Positions 20,484 through 28,144 of a stretch of 64,000 nucleotides of DNA are shown here, piece by piece (position 1 is the stretch's first letter; each line of letters starts with the position of its first letter). The DNA is from Pseudoxanthomonas sp. Root630. Lineage in GTDB: Bacteria > Pseudomonadota > Gammaproteobacteria > Xanthomonadales > Xanthomonadaceae. The translations under genes and the position numbers were made by a program. The DNA is taken from the NCBI RefSeq assembly GCF_001427585.1, contig NZ_LMGY01000012.1:720201-784200 (forward strand). Direction: 5' to 3'. The notes under the pieces are model-generated. The model was not told the DNA's origin, made no database searches, and was given only the letters and a program-made list of their open reading frames with translations.

Positions 20484-21383
20484 TCAGCGCGGTCCGAAGC
20501 GGCCGCGGCAGCCGCGGTCCACCCAGATCTGCGTGCCGCTGTAACCCCAGCTGTAGCCTTCGCGGCAGCTGGTGTTCGAGATCTGCTGCAGCAAGATCGG
20601 CCGGCCCTGGCGCTGGTCGTAGGCGCAGGTCTTGCGGCGGTTGTCCTCGCTGCTGCAGGTCACGGAGTAGTTGCTGGAACCGCCGCCGCTGCCCACGCGC
20701 GGGGCGAATTCGGCGCGGCAGCCATTGCCCACGTACACCTGGCCCTGCTGCGACTGCCAGCTCCGGCCCTCGACGCAGGCGTTGCTGGACAGTTGGCGCG
20801 TCAGGCGCGAATGACCGCTCCACGGCGTGCGGCAGGTGCGGCCGCGGCCGTCGTTGCTTTCGCAGCGGATCGTGCCCGTGGATGCGCCGCCCGCGGCGAA
20901 TTCGCCCCGGCAGCCCTTCCACACGGTGATCAGGCCGTCCTGCGAGCTCCAGGTCGCGCCTTCTTCGCAGCGGCTGTTCGAGAGCTGCCGCACCAGTCGC
21001 GACTGCCCGCGCCAGGGTGGCGTGCAGCGTTTGGCGTCGCCGCTCTTGCTCTCGCAGAGGATGGTGTTGCCGTTGGAGGGAGGATTCGGGTTCCAGCCGC
21101 CGCTGTTGCCGCCGAGCGACTGGGCGATGTCCTGCTTGATCCGGCTGAAGGTCCAGTTGGAGCGGCTGACCTGGTCGAGGTAGAAGCGGAGCTGGTCGTC
21201 CGGGATGCGGTGTCCGCGGGATTGTTCCGAGTACTCCAGGCTGATGACACGCGTCTGGTCCTGCACGGACAGCTGGCGCAGGTTCTCCGGCGCGTAGGCC
21301 TTGGGCGCGATCTGGGCGACGGCGCCGCCGGCCACGAAGGCCAGCAACAGTACGAGGACGGACTGCAACAACGGCTTCTTCAT
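20484..21383 (-). CDS. secreted protein with three DUF3011 repeats
   Basis: A 299-residue exported protein. A signal peptide (1-23, ending AVAQ) is followed by a 70-residue region without known motif, then a Gly/Asn/Pro linker and three repeats of about 55-65 residues. Each repeat has four cysteines in the same spacing: 110/120/139/158, 174/184/203/222 and 243/253/273/292. Each also has a RQLS-type core and a closing GCRxEF or GCRGRF. This is the DUF3011 pattern, whose function is unknown; disulfide-stabilised binding repeats are likely. ATG 21383 with GGAGGG upstream. It is divergent from aspS. Confidence 0.85.
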   Translation of the reverse strand: MKKPLLQSVLVLLLAFVAGGAVAQIAPKAYAPENLRQLSVQDQTRVISLEYSEQSRGHRIPDDQLRFYLDQVSRSNWTFSRIKQDIAQSLGGNSGGWNPNPPSNGNTILCESKSGDAKRCTPPWRGQSRLVRQLSNSRCEEGATWSSQDGLITVWKGCRGEFAAGGASTGTIRCESNDGRGRTCRTPWSGHSRLTRQLSSNACVEGRSWQSQQGQVYVGNGCRAEFAPRVGSGGGSSNYSVTCSSEDNRRKTCAYDQRQGRPILLQQISNTSCREGYSWGYSGTQIWVDRGCRGRFGPR

Positions 21384-21547
21384 GGTGGCACCCTCCGAGG
21401 GAGGCGCCAGCATACGCCGGACCCGTTAAGCCCGTGCAGGGGTGGAGTGGGGCCGGCGGGCGGGGGACCGGGTAAACTACGCGGCTTGACCGGTCTGTCC
21501 CGGCCGCGGAATGTCCCGGCCCCGGTCCGAACCCCAGTGGAGCCCCC

Positions 21548-23296
21548 ATGCGTACCCATTTCTGCGGCCTCGTCGACGAGGCCATGATCGGCCAGACCGT
21601 GACCCTGTGCGGCTGGACCGACGTCGCCCGCAACCTCGGCGGCGTGTGCTTCATCGACCTGCGCGACCACGAAGGCATCGTGCAGGTGACGGTGGACCCG
21701 TCCAATGCCGACGTGTTCAAGATCGCCGCGTCGCTGGGCTACGAGGACGTGCTGCAGGTCGAAGGTGTCGTGCGTGCCCGCGAGGCCGTCAACACCAAGA
21801 TCCGCACCGGCCAGGTGGAAGTGATCGCCACGAAGATCACCGTGCTCAACAAGGCCGAGCCGCTGCCGTTCCACCACCACGAGAATCCGGGCGAGGACAT
21901 CCGCCTGAAGTACCGCTACCTGGACCTGCGCAGCCCCGACATGCAGCGCAAGCAGCGCACCCGCATCAAGCTGGTGCAGGCGCTGCGCCGCTGGCTGGAC
22001 GCGCGCGGCTTCCAGGACATCGAGACGCCGATCCTGACCAAGGCCACGCCGGAAGGCGCGCGCGACTTCCTGGTGCCGGCGCGCATGCACCCCGGCGAGT
22101 TCTACGCGCTGCCGCAGTCGCCGCAGTTGTTCAAGCAGATCCTGATGGTGGCCGGCTTCGACCGCTACTACCAGATCGCGCGCTGCTTCCGCGACGAAGC
22201 GCTGCGCGCCGACCGCCAGTTGGAGTTCACCCAGCTCGACATGGAATTCGCCTTCGTGCGCGAGCGCGACGTGCAGGATGCCGTGGAAGGCATGATCCGC
22301 GACATCTTCAAGGAAGTGATGGACGTCGAACTGGCCAACCCGTTCCCGCGCATGACCTGGGCCGAGGCGATGCGCCGCTATGGGTCGGACAAGCCGGACC
22401 TGCGCATCGCGCTGGAACTGGTCGACGTGGCGGAACTGGTGAAGTCCAGCGAGTTCGCGGTGTTCACCGGCGCGGCCAACGATCCGGACGGCCGCGTCGC
22501 CGCGCTGCGCATCCCGGGTGGCGCGTCGCTGAGCCGCAAGCAGATCGACGAATACGCTGCGCACGCCGCCAAGTACGGCGCCAAGGGCCTGGCCTACATC
22601 AAGATCGACGAGGCCGGTGCGGTCAGCTCGCCGATCCAGAAGTTCTTCGCCGAAGACGCCTTCGCGGCGCTGGTGAAGCACGTCGGCGCCGGTAACGGCG
22701 ACATCGTGTTCTTCGGTGCGGGTGGCTACAACAAGGTCAGCGACTTCATGGGTGCGCTGCGCCTGAAGGCCGGCAAGGACTTCGGCCTGGTGCAGGATGG
22801 CTGGACGCCGCTGTGGGTCACCGACTTCCCGATGTTCGAGTACGACGACGAAGCACAGCGTTACGTCGCACTCCACCATCCCTTCACCGCGCCTGCCGTG
22901 GACGACGTCGCCGACCTGCGCGCCAACGCCAAGACCGCGGTGTCGCGCGGTTACGACATGGTGTTGAACGGCAACGAGATCGGCGGCGGTTCGATCCGTA
23001 TCCACCGCCCGGAGATGCAGAGCACCGTGTTCGAGCTGCTCGGCATCGACGCGGAAGAGGCGGAAGCCAAGTTCGGCTTCCTGCTGGACGCGCTGCGCTT
23101 CGGCGCGCCGCCGCATGGCGGCATCGCGTTCGGCATCGACCGTATCGCGGCGCTGATGGCGGGCACCGAGTCGATCCGCGACGTCATCCCGTTCCCCAAG
23201 ACCACCAGTGCGCAGTGCTTGATGACCGGCGCGCCGTCGCCGATCCCGGACGAGCAGCTGGCCGAAGTGCACATCCAAGTACGTCCGCGGACTTGA
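21548..23296 (+). CDS. aspS: aspartyl-tRNA synthetase
   Basis: A 582-residue class II synthetase that charges tRNA-Asp. An N-terminal OB anticodon-binding fold ([11 protein letters not shown] to about 105) precedes the catalytic core with motif 1 around [20 protein letters not shown], motif 2 as [18 protein letters not shown] and motif 3 as [15 protein letters not shown]. The bacterial GAD insertion domain lies between motifs 2 and 3. RNLGG in the anticodon domain has Leu where discriminating bacterial enzymes do, so I infer charging of tRNA-Asp only. GTAAACT about 70 bases upstream may be its -10. Its stop codon lies inside a hairpin. Confidence 0.97.
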   Translation: MRTHFCGLVDEAMIGQTVTLCGWTDVARNLGGVCFIDLRDHEGIVQVTVDPSNADVFKIAASLGYEDVLQVEGVVRAREAVNTKIRTGQVEVIATKITVLNKAEPLPFHHHENPGEDIRLKYRYLDLRSPDMQRKQRTRIKLVQALRRWLDARGFQDIETPILTKATPEGARDFLVPARMHPGEFYALPQSPQLFKQILMVAGFDRYYQIARCFRDEALRADRQLEFTQLDMEFAFVRERDVQDAVEGMIRDIFKEVMDVELANPFPRMTWAEAMRRYGSDKPDLRIALELVDVAELVKSSEFAVFTGAANDPDGRVAALRIPGGASLSRKQIDEYAAHAAKYGAKGLAYIKIDEAGAVSSPIQKFFAEDAFAALVKHVGAGNGDIVFFGAGGYNKVSDFMGALRLKAGKDFGLVQDGWTPLWVTDFPMFEYDDEAQRYVALHHPFTAPAVDDVADLRANAKTAVSRGYDMVLNGNEIGGGSIRIHRPEMQSTVFELLGIDAEEAEAKFGFLLDALRFGAPPHGGIAFGIDRIAALMAGTESIRDVIPFPKTTSAQCLMTGAPSPIPDEQLAEVHIQVRPRT

Positions 23297-23312
23297 CCGC
23301 TAAGCGGTCAAG
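23292..23312 (+). terminator. hairpin overlapping the aspS stop codon
   Basis: CTTGACCGC (23292-23300) pairs perfectly with GCGGTCAAG (23304-23312) around the loop TAA. The TGA stop of aspS (23294-23296) is inside the left arm. It is the first of four adjacent hairpins and is followed by CCCCC, not T, so strict intrinsic termination is doubtful. Confidence 0.6.
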
Positions 23313-23314
23313 CC

Positions 23315-23406
23315 CCCGTCATTTCGCCTGGGTGAAATGACGGGCCCCGCGCCGTTGCATGCCACGACCCCGCGGCTGACGCCGCGCCCCCTTGACTCAA
23401 GGGGGC
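23315..23406. repeat. three further adjacent inverted repeats after aspS
   Basis: CCCGTCATTTC (23315-23325) pairs with GAAATGACGGG (23334-23344), loop 8. CGCGGC (23371-23376) pairs with GCCGCG (23381-23386). GCCCCCTTGA (23386-23395) pairs with TCAAGGGGGC (23397-23406), nearly loopless. With the hairpin at 23292 these fill almost the whole gap before the next gene. They could be termination, mRNA-protection or repeat (REP-like) structures. Confidence 0.7.
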
Positions 23407-23426
23407 TCAACATCAAGAGAACCAAG

Positions 23427-23723
23427 ATGACGGAAGTTGCTTTTTCGCTGGAGTGGGAACGCCTGGGCAATGAAGGCGCCGATGCGGGTCTGGTGACGGA
23501 ACGTGCGCGCGTGTTCGGTGGCTGGCTGGTGCGCGTCGGCACGTCGCCGGTGGCGATGGCGGTGACCTTCGTGCCGGATGGCCAGGGCCGCTGGGACGGC
23601 GAGGACTTCGGCGAAGACGATTACGAAGAAGAAGACGAAGAAGAGTACGAAGAGGAAGAAGACGAGGACGCCGACGAGGAAGACGAGGCGGACGAAGAGG
23701 AAGAGGAAGAAGAGGACGCGTAA
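23427..23723 (+). CDS. small protein with a long Asp/Glu-rich tail
   Basis: A 98-residue protein that I do not recognise. Residues 1-55 look folded (TEVAFSLEWERLG, a Val/Gly/Trp-rich middle, AMAVTFVPDGQGRW). From about residue 56 on, nearly every residue is Asp or Glu, encoded by GAAGAA/GACGAG runs. Such tails occur in nucleic-acid mimics, histone-like chaperones and calcium binders, but nothing here decides. ATG at 23427 with AGAGA upstream; longer frames cross the hairpins. It is followed two bases later by the acetyltransferase start, so the two are probably co-transcribed and perhaps translationally coupled. Confidence 0.75.
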   Translation: MTEVAFSLEWERLGNEGADAGLVTERARVFGGWLVRVGTSPVAMAVTFVPDGQGRWDGEDFGEDDYEEEDEEEYEEEEDEDADEEDEADEEEEEEEDA

Positions 23724-23725
23724 GC

Positions 23726-24241
23726 GTGCAGATCCGCCGCGCCACCGTCGATGACGCCGTGGTCCTCTCGGACCTGGCGTCGCGCACCTTCACGGAAACT
23801 TTCGGGCATCTGTATCCGGCCGAGGATCTCTCGGCTTTCCTCGCCGATGCCTACGAGGTGGGCAAGCAGCGGACGATCCTGTCGCACCCGGATTACGCGG
23901 TGTGGTTGCTGGAGGCCGATGGCGTGGCGGTGGGCCATGCGGCGGCCGGGCCGTGCGGGTTGCCGCATGCGGACGTGGCGAAGGGCGACGGTGAGCTGAA
24001 GCGGTTGTACGTGCTGGCGTCGCACCAGAACGGTGGGTGGGGCGGGAAGCTGTTCGCCGAGGTGGAGCGGTGGTTGTTGAAGGACGGGCCGCGGACGTTG
24101 TGGATCGGGGTGTGGTCGGAGAATTTCGGGGCGCAGCGGTTCTATGAGCGGCAGGGGTTTTCGCGCGTCGGCGGGTACAAGTTCGCGGTGGGGAAGACGT
24201 TGGATGATGAGTTCATCCTGCGGCGGGAAGCTTCCGCTTGA
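23726..24241 (+). CDS. GNAT family N-acetyltransferase
   Basis: A 171-residue GCN5-related acetyltransferase that would move acetyl from acetyl-CoA to an amine; target unknown. The N-terminal MQIRRATVDDA is typical. The acetyl-CoA motif A is KRLYVLASHQNGGWGGKL (a QxxGxG-type loop), and the late NFGAQRFYERQGFSRVG is the family's Asn/Tyr region. It starts with GTG at 23726, two bases after the acidic-protein stop. Codon use changes along the gene: from about 23900 it prefers G-ending codons such as TTG and CGG, unlike its C-rich neighbours. Confidence 0.87.
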   Translation: MQIRRATVDDAVVLSDLASRTFTETFGHLYPAEDLSAFLADAYEVGKQRTILSHPDYAVWLLEADGVAVGHAAAGPCGLPHADVAKGDGELKRLYVLASHQNGGWGGKLFAEVERWLLKDGPRTLWIGVWSENFGAQRFYERQGFSRVGGYKFAVGKTLDDEFILRREASA

Positions 24242-24252
24242 GTGCAATAGCG

Positions 24253-24298
24253 TTCCGCTAGCCCTTCGGGCCAGCGGGTAACTTTTCTTTGTCTGGCC
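24253..24298. repeat. 46-bp direct repeat, copy 1, with UUCG hairpin
   Basis: These 46 bases recur exactly at 24370-24415. Each copy has a stem CGCTaGCCC-TTCG-GGCcAGCG (one A/C mismatch, UUCG tetraloop) followed by GGTAACTTTTCTTT, which resembles an intrinsic terminator. This copy sits right after the acetyltransferase stop and may end that transcript. Confidence 0.8.
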
Positions 24299-24369
24299 GC
24301 GCCCCGCGTTACGAAGGCGCCCCGACGTGTCGCGCGCCGCAGCGCGTCCAGATGTCACCGTTACAGAGC

Positions 24370-24425
24370 TTCCGCTAGCCCTTCGGGCCAGCGGGTAACT
24401 TTTCTTTGTCTGGCCAAAGAAAAGT
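24370..24425. repeat. 46-bp direct repeat, copy 2, extended into a long palindrome
   Basis: The second exact copy (24370-24415) continues into CAAAGAAAAGT, so ACTTTTCTTTG (24398-24408) pairs perfectly with 24415-24425 around a 6-base loop. The first copy lacks this arm. GGCCAAAGAAAAGT followed by CCAAAAGAAAGG is a motif I associate with dispersed intergenic repeats in xanthomonads; the copy number in this genome cannot be seen here. Confidence 0.75.
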
Positions 24426-24623
24426 CACCAAAAGAAAGGCCATTCCCCGACGAAGCAATCCCATGAGGCGTTGCTATAGGGATTTTCCGACTCGCCTTCC
24501 TGGCGAGGCGGAAAACGGCGGACATCCTTGTCCGCCGCCCTCCGGGTCTGGCGACGACACGGGTGTTAAAAGCAAAAAAGCAAACGGCCGCGTGAGCGGC
24601 CGTTGCTGTTTTCGGTGTTTCGG
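24426..24623. other. hairpin-rich gap without a gene
   Basis: Together with the two repeats, 24242-24623 (382 bases) has no gene. Further inverted repeats lie here: CTCGCC with GGCGAG near 24490-24510, and GGCGGACA with TGTCCGCC near 24516-24535. The last hairpin is the terminator listed next. Confidence 0.6.
24560..24604 (-). terminator. intrinsic terminator of the ohr-hydrolase operon
   Basis: On the minus strand AACGGCCGC (24604-24596) pairs perfectly with GCGGCCGTT (24591-24583), loop TCAC, then TTGCTTTTTTGCTTTT. This is a classic GC stem plus U tract, 20 bases after the hydrolase stop codon. Confidence 0.88.
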
Positions 24624-25559
24624 TTAGTTCTGCAGGAAGGTCAGCAGATCCTGGTTGACGCGGTCCTTGTGGGTGTCGGTCAGGCCATGCGGTGCGCCGG
24701 GGTAGACGATCAGCTGGGCGCCCTTGATCAGCTTGGCCGAGGCCTTGCCGGAGGCGTCGAGGGGGACGATCTGGTCGTCGTCGCCGTGGATCACCAGGGT
24801 GGGGATGTCGAACTTCTTCAGGTCTTCGCGGAAGTCGGTGGCCGAGAACGCCGCGATCGAGTCGTAGGTGTTCTTGTGGCCGGCCTGCATGCCCTGCGCC
24901 CACCAGCTGTCGATCAGGCCCTGCGAGGGCTTCGCGCCGGGGCGGTTGAAGCCGTAGAACGGGCCCGAGGCGATGTCCTTATAGAGCTGCGCGCGGTTGT
25001 CCAGCGAGCCCTTGCGGAGGCCGTCGAACACCTCGATCGGCAGGCCGCCCGGGTTGTCGGCGGTCTTCAGCATCAGCGGTGGGACGGCGCTGATCAGCAC
25101 GGCCTTCTTGACCCGGCTGGTGCCGTGGCGGCCGATGTAGCGCGCCACTTCGCCGCCGCCGGTGGAGAAGCCGACCAGGGTGACGTCCTTCAGGTCCAGC
25201 GTGTTGATCACCGTGGCCAGGTCGTCGGCGTAGTGGTCCATGTCGTTGCCGTCCCACGGCTGGCTGGAGCGGCCGTGGCCGCGGCGGTCGTGGGCGACCA
25301 CGCGGTAGCCCTTCGACGCCAGGAAGATCATCTGCGATTCCCAGCTGTCCGAGGACAGCGGCCAGCCGTGGCTGAAGGTCACGACCGGGCCGTTCTTCGG
25401 GCCCCAGTCCTTGTAGTACAGCTGCACGCCGTCGGCGGTGGTGAGGGTGCTGGCGGTGCGCGCGACGGCGACCGGTTCGGTGACGGGCTGCGCGGCGAAG
25501 CTGGCCTGGGTGGCGACGGCCAGCAGCGTGGCGGCGATCGTGCGGGTGAAGACGTTCAT
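24624..25559 (-). CDS. exported alpha/beta hydrolase, non-haem chloroperoxidase-like
   Basis: A 311-residue alpha/beta hydrolase close to the cofactor-free haloperoxidase/esterase group (bacterial CpoF, perhydrolases). The nucleophile elbow GFSTGGGE carries the Ser, GDDDQIVP carries the acid Asp and APHGLTDTH the His; [10 protein letters not shown] forms the oxyanion region. Unlike most relatives it begins with a Sec signal peptide ([20 protein letters not shown], cut near FAAQ), so it should act in the periplasm. AGGAA precedes ATG 25559. It follows ohr by 41 bases and ends at a strong terminator. Physiological substrate unknown; esterase or peracid chemistry is possible. Confidence 0.88.
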   Translation of the reverse strand: MNVFTRTIAATLLAVATQASFAAQPVTEPVAVARTASTLTTADGVQLYYKDWGPKNGPVVTFSHGWPLSSDSWESQMIFLASKGYRVVAHDRRGHGRSSQPWDGNDMDHYADDLATVINTLDLKDVTLVGFSTGGGEVARYIGRHGTSRVKKAVLISAVPPLMLKTADNPGGLPIEVFDGLRKGSLDNRAQLYKDIASGPFYGFNRPGAKPSQGLIDSWWAQGMQAGHKNTYDSIAAFSATDFREDLKKFDIPTLVIHGDDDQIVPLDASGKASAKLIKGAQLIVYPGAPHGLTDTHKDRVNQDLLTFLQN

Positions 25560-25600
25560 GGGGGCGATTCCTGCGAAGGGTGGTGGGTCAGGAAGGAGAA

Positions 25601-26029
25601 TCAGTCGGCCAGCACCAGCGTCACGTCGATGTTGCCGCGCGTGGCGTTGGAGTACGGGCAGACGATGTGAGCGGCGTCGACCAGGGCCTGCAGCTGTTCG
25701 CGCTCGATGCCCGGGGCGGCGATGGTCAGTTCGGCCTGGATGCCGAAACCGGTGGGGATCTGGCCGATGCCGACCTTGCCGGTGACGGTGGTGGAGGCGG
25801 GCAGGGCGACCTTCTGCTTGCCGGCGACGAACTTCAGCGCGCCCAGGAAGCAGGCCGACCAGCCGGCCGCGAACAGCTGTTCCGGATTGGTGCCGTCGCC
25901 GCCGGCGCCGCCCAGCTCGCGCGGGGTGGACAGCTTGACGGCCAGCACGCCGTCGGACGAGGTGGCCTGGCCTTCGCGGCCGCCCGTGGCGGTGGCGGTA
26001 GCGGTGTAGAGGATCTTTTCGATGGACAT
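25601..26029 (-). CDS. ohr: organic hydroperoxide resistance protein Ohr
   Basis: A 142-residue OsmC/Ohr-family thiol peroxidase that reduces organic hydroperoxides. The two redox cysteines are visible: the peroxidatic one in WSACFLGAL and the resolving one in [13 protein letters not shown]. The active-site Arg is in [10 protein letters not shown] and the Glu in [10 protein letters not shown]. This is the Ohr rather than OsmC pattern, and length is normal. AGGAG lies upstream of ATG 26029. It is the first gene of a pair with the exported hydrolase. The divergent neighbour is an AraC regulator, not the MarR-type OhrR that usually controls ohr. Confidence 0.95.
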   Translation of the reverse strand: MSIEKILYTATATATGGREGQATSSDGVLAVKLSTPRELGGAGGDGTNPEQLFAAGWSACFLGALKFVAGKQKVALPASTTVTGKVGIGQIPTGFGIQAELTIAAPGIEREQLQALVDAAHIVCPYSNATRGNIDVTLVLAD

Positions 26030-26151
26030 GGCGGTACTCCTGGGAAGGTGGGTGGTCCGGGGCGGGTGGCCGTCCGGTGAGGGATACTTTGCGCCCCTGG
26101 GTGGGACGGTTGGTGATGTAGAATCCTGAAAACTTGATCGGGAGTATTTCC
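26030..26151. promoter_or_regulatory. divergent control region between ohr and the AraC gene
   Basis: These 122 bases separate two divergent genes. For the AraC gene, TAGAAT at 26119-26124 is a plausible -10 and GGGAG precedes its ATG. I find no clear MarR/OhrR-type palindrome. AraC half-sites cannot be assigned by eye. Confidence 0.45.
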
Positions 26152-26982
26152 ATGGTCGACCGGCTTGCGGTCCTGCTGGAGCGGTTCTCGGTGTCGGCGG
26201 AGGTCTTCCACGCCGGGGCGTTGTGCGGCATCAACACGCTGGAGGCGGAGCCCGGCGTTGGCCAGTTGCACCTGGTCCAGCGCGGACCGCTGGAGGTGTT
26301 CCATGGCGCGACCTCGCTGCGCATCGATGCGCCCAGCCTGCTGCTCTATCCGCGTGCGATGACGCATCGCTTCGTCAGCGACGAGGTGCGTGGCGCCGAG
26401 ATGGCCTGCGCCAACGTGCGGTTCGAAGGCGGTGCGCAGAACCCGATCAGTGCCGCGCTGCCCGACGTGGTCTGCCTGCCGCTGGAAAACCTGCATGGGG
26501 CGCAGGACGTGCTGCCGCTGCTGTTCGAGGAAGCCTTCACCCAACGCTGCGGTCGCACGGCGCTGGTCAACCGGCTGTTCGAAGTGGTGATGATCCAGGT
26601 GCTGCGCCAACTGATGGAAACCGGCGAAGTGAAGGGCGGCCTGCTGGCCGGCCTGTCGCATCCGCGCCTGCGCAACGCCCTGGTCGCCATGCACGAAGCT
26701 CCGGCTAAGGAGTGGACGCTGGACGAACTCGCGCGCGTGGCCGGAATGTCGCGCAGCGTGTTCGCCACCCAGTTCCGCGACGCGCTGGGTACCACGCCGG
26801 GCCAGTACCTGCAGGGCTGGCGCGTGGGCCTGGCGCAGCAGGCGCTCCGGCACGGCAAACCGTTGAAGGTGGTGGCCGCCGACGTGGGCTATGGCAGCGA
26901 AGCCGCGCTGTCGCGTGCCTTCAAGGCGCACAGCGGACTGTCGCCACGCGCATGGAAACGCCAGGCCGAAGCAGCGATCTGA
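26152..26982 (+). CDS. AraC family regulator with N-terminal cupin domain
   Basis: A 276-residue regulator. The N-terminal part (to about 165) fits the cupin_6 ligand-binding type ([41 protein letters not shown]). The C terminus has the two AraC helix-turn-helix units: [19 protein letters not shown], then [18 protein letters not shown] and the final SPRAWKR. ATG 26152 has GGGAG eight bases upstream; a TTG at 26134 is possible but poorer. Its divergence from ohr makes control of the ohr-hydrolase pair likely (inference). It is convergent with the next AraC gene, with a 6-base gap. Confidence 0.9.
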   Translation: MVDRLAVLLERFSVSAEVFHAGALCGINTLEAEPGVGQLHLVQRGPLEVFHGATSLRIDAPSLLLYPRAMTHRFVSDEVRGAEMACANVRFEGGAQNPISAALPDVVCLPLENLHGAQDVLPLLFEEAFTQRCGRTALVNRLFEVVMIQVLRQLMETGEVKGGLLAGLSHPRLRNALVAMHEAPAKEWTLDELARVAGMSRSVFATQFRDALGTTPGQYLQGWRVGLAQQALRHGKPLKVVAADVGYGSEAALSRAFKAHSGLSPRAWKRQAEAAI

Positions 26983-26988
26983 ACGGCG

Positions 26989-27951
26989 TCAGGCGTCCTG
27001 CTGGCGCGACGGCGGCTGCGCGCGCAGCTGCACGATCTCCGAGCGGGGCGGTGCGCCGAACAGGCGCTTGTACTCGCGACTGAATTGAGAGGCGCTCTCG
27101 TAGCCGACGCGTCGTGCGGCGGCGTTCGCTTCCAGGCCTTCGCCCAGCATCAGCCGTCGCGCCTCGTGCAGGCGCAGGTGCTTCTGGAACTGCAGCGGCG
27201 ACATCGAGGTGGCCGCCTTGAACTGGTGGTGCAGCGACGACACGCTCATGTGCAGCGATTCGGCCATCGCATCGATGCTGAGCGGCTCGTGGAAGCGGTC
27301 GCGCAGGGCCTGCACCGCACGGGCGATGCGGTGCGAGCGGCTGCCGGCGGTGACCAGTTCGCGCAAGCGATGGCCCAGGTCGCCGGTGAGCGCGCGGTAG
27401 TAGATCTCGCGCTGGATCAGCGGCGCCAGCGCGCTCACGTCCTCCGGTTCCTCCAGCAGGCGCATCAGGCGCAGCACCGCGTCCAGCAAGGCGCCGCTGG
27501 CGCGCGCCGAATACAGGCCGCGATCCACCGGCTCGGCCGCGCGCGTCGCCGGCGTTTCCAGCATCAGCGCACCCAACTGTTCCATGTCGATGTCCAGGCG
27601 CAGGCTGAGGTACGGATGCTCCGGCGTGGCCTCGATGATCTGGCCGAGCGCAGGCAGCGTCATCGACACCACCAGATAGTGGAGCGGGTCGTAGTGGTAG
27701 GTCTCGCCGGCCAGGATGGCGATCTTGCGCCCCTGCGCCACGATGCACAGGCGCGGCTCGTACAGCACCGCGCTGCAGGGGCGTGGCTCGCTGAAGCGCA
27801 TCAGGAACAGCGACGGAATGGCGGTCGCATGCACGCCGTCGTCAGTCGCCAATCGGGCAATCCGGTCGGCGAGCTCCGCCTGCGGCGCGTGATTGGGCAG
27901 GTGCGCGATGCTGTCGGGGAAACCGTTGTCGTTCATGGCGTGGGGGTCCAT
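26989..27951 (-). CDS. AraC family regulator, AraC_N type
   Basis: About 320 residues. The N-terminal half matches the type-2 AraC ligand-binding domain (AraC_N): LYEPRLCIVAQGRKIAILAGETYHYDP is split by conserved positions, followed by LVVSMTLPA. The C terminus is a double helix-turn-helix: LSIDAMAESLHMSVSSLHHQF and then ARRVGYESASQFSREYKRLFG. The start is uncertain: ATG at 27951 (chosen) or 27936, neither with a clear ribosome site. It is divergent from the RND operon, 193 bases away, so it probably controls that pump. Effector unknown. Confidence 0.88.
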   Translation of the reverse strand: MDPHAMNDNGFPDSIAHLPNHAPQAELADRIARLATDDGVHATAIPSLFLMRFSEPRPCSAVLYEPRLCIVAQGRKIAILAGETYHYDPLHYLVVSMTLPALGQIIEATPEHPYLSLRLDIDMEQLGALMLETPATRAAEPVDRGLYSARASGALLDAVLRLMRLLEEPEDVSALAPLIQREIYYRALTGDLGHRLRELVTAGSRSHRIARAVQALRDRFHEPLSIDAMAESLHMSVSSLHHQFKAATSMSPLQFQKHLRLHEARRLMLGEGLEANAAARRVGYESASQFSREYKRLFGAPPRSEIVQLRAQPPSRQQDA

Positions 27952-28144
27952 GCGGCGAAGCGTGACTTTAGCGCGATGAAGCGTGGGCCCGCATCGGTGC
28001 GTATGTGTGATTTGCAGAATCGGGCAAGTTTCACGCAGCAATGCACTAACGGACAAGGGATGCGCGGGCTTAACGTGGCCGCATGCCGTCGCGTTGCGCG
28101 ATGCGGTGGCATCACCTCCCCCAAGGCTGACGGAAAACATCCCG

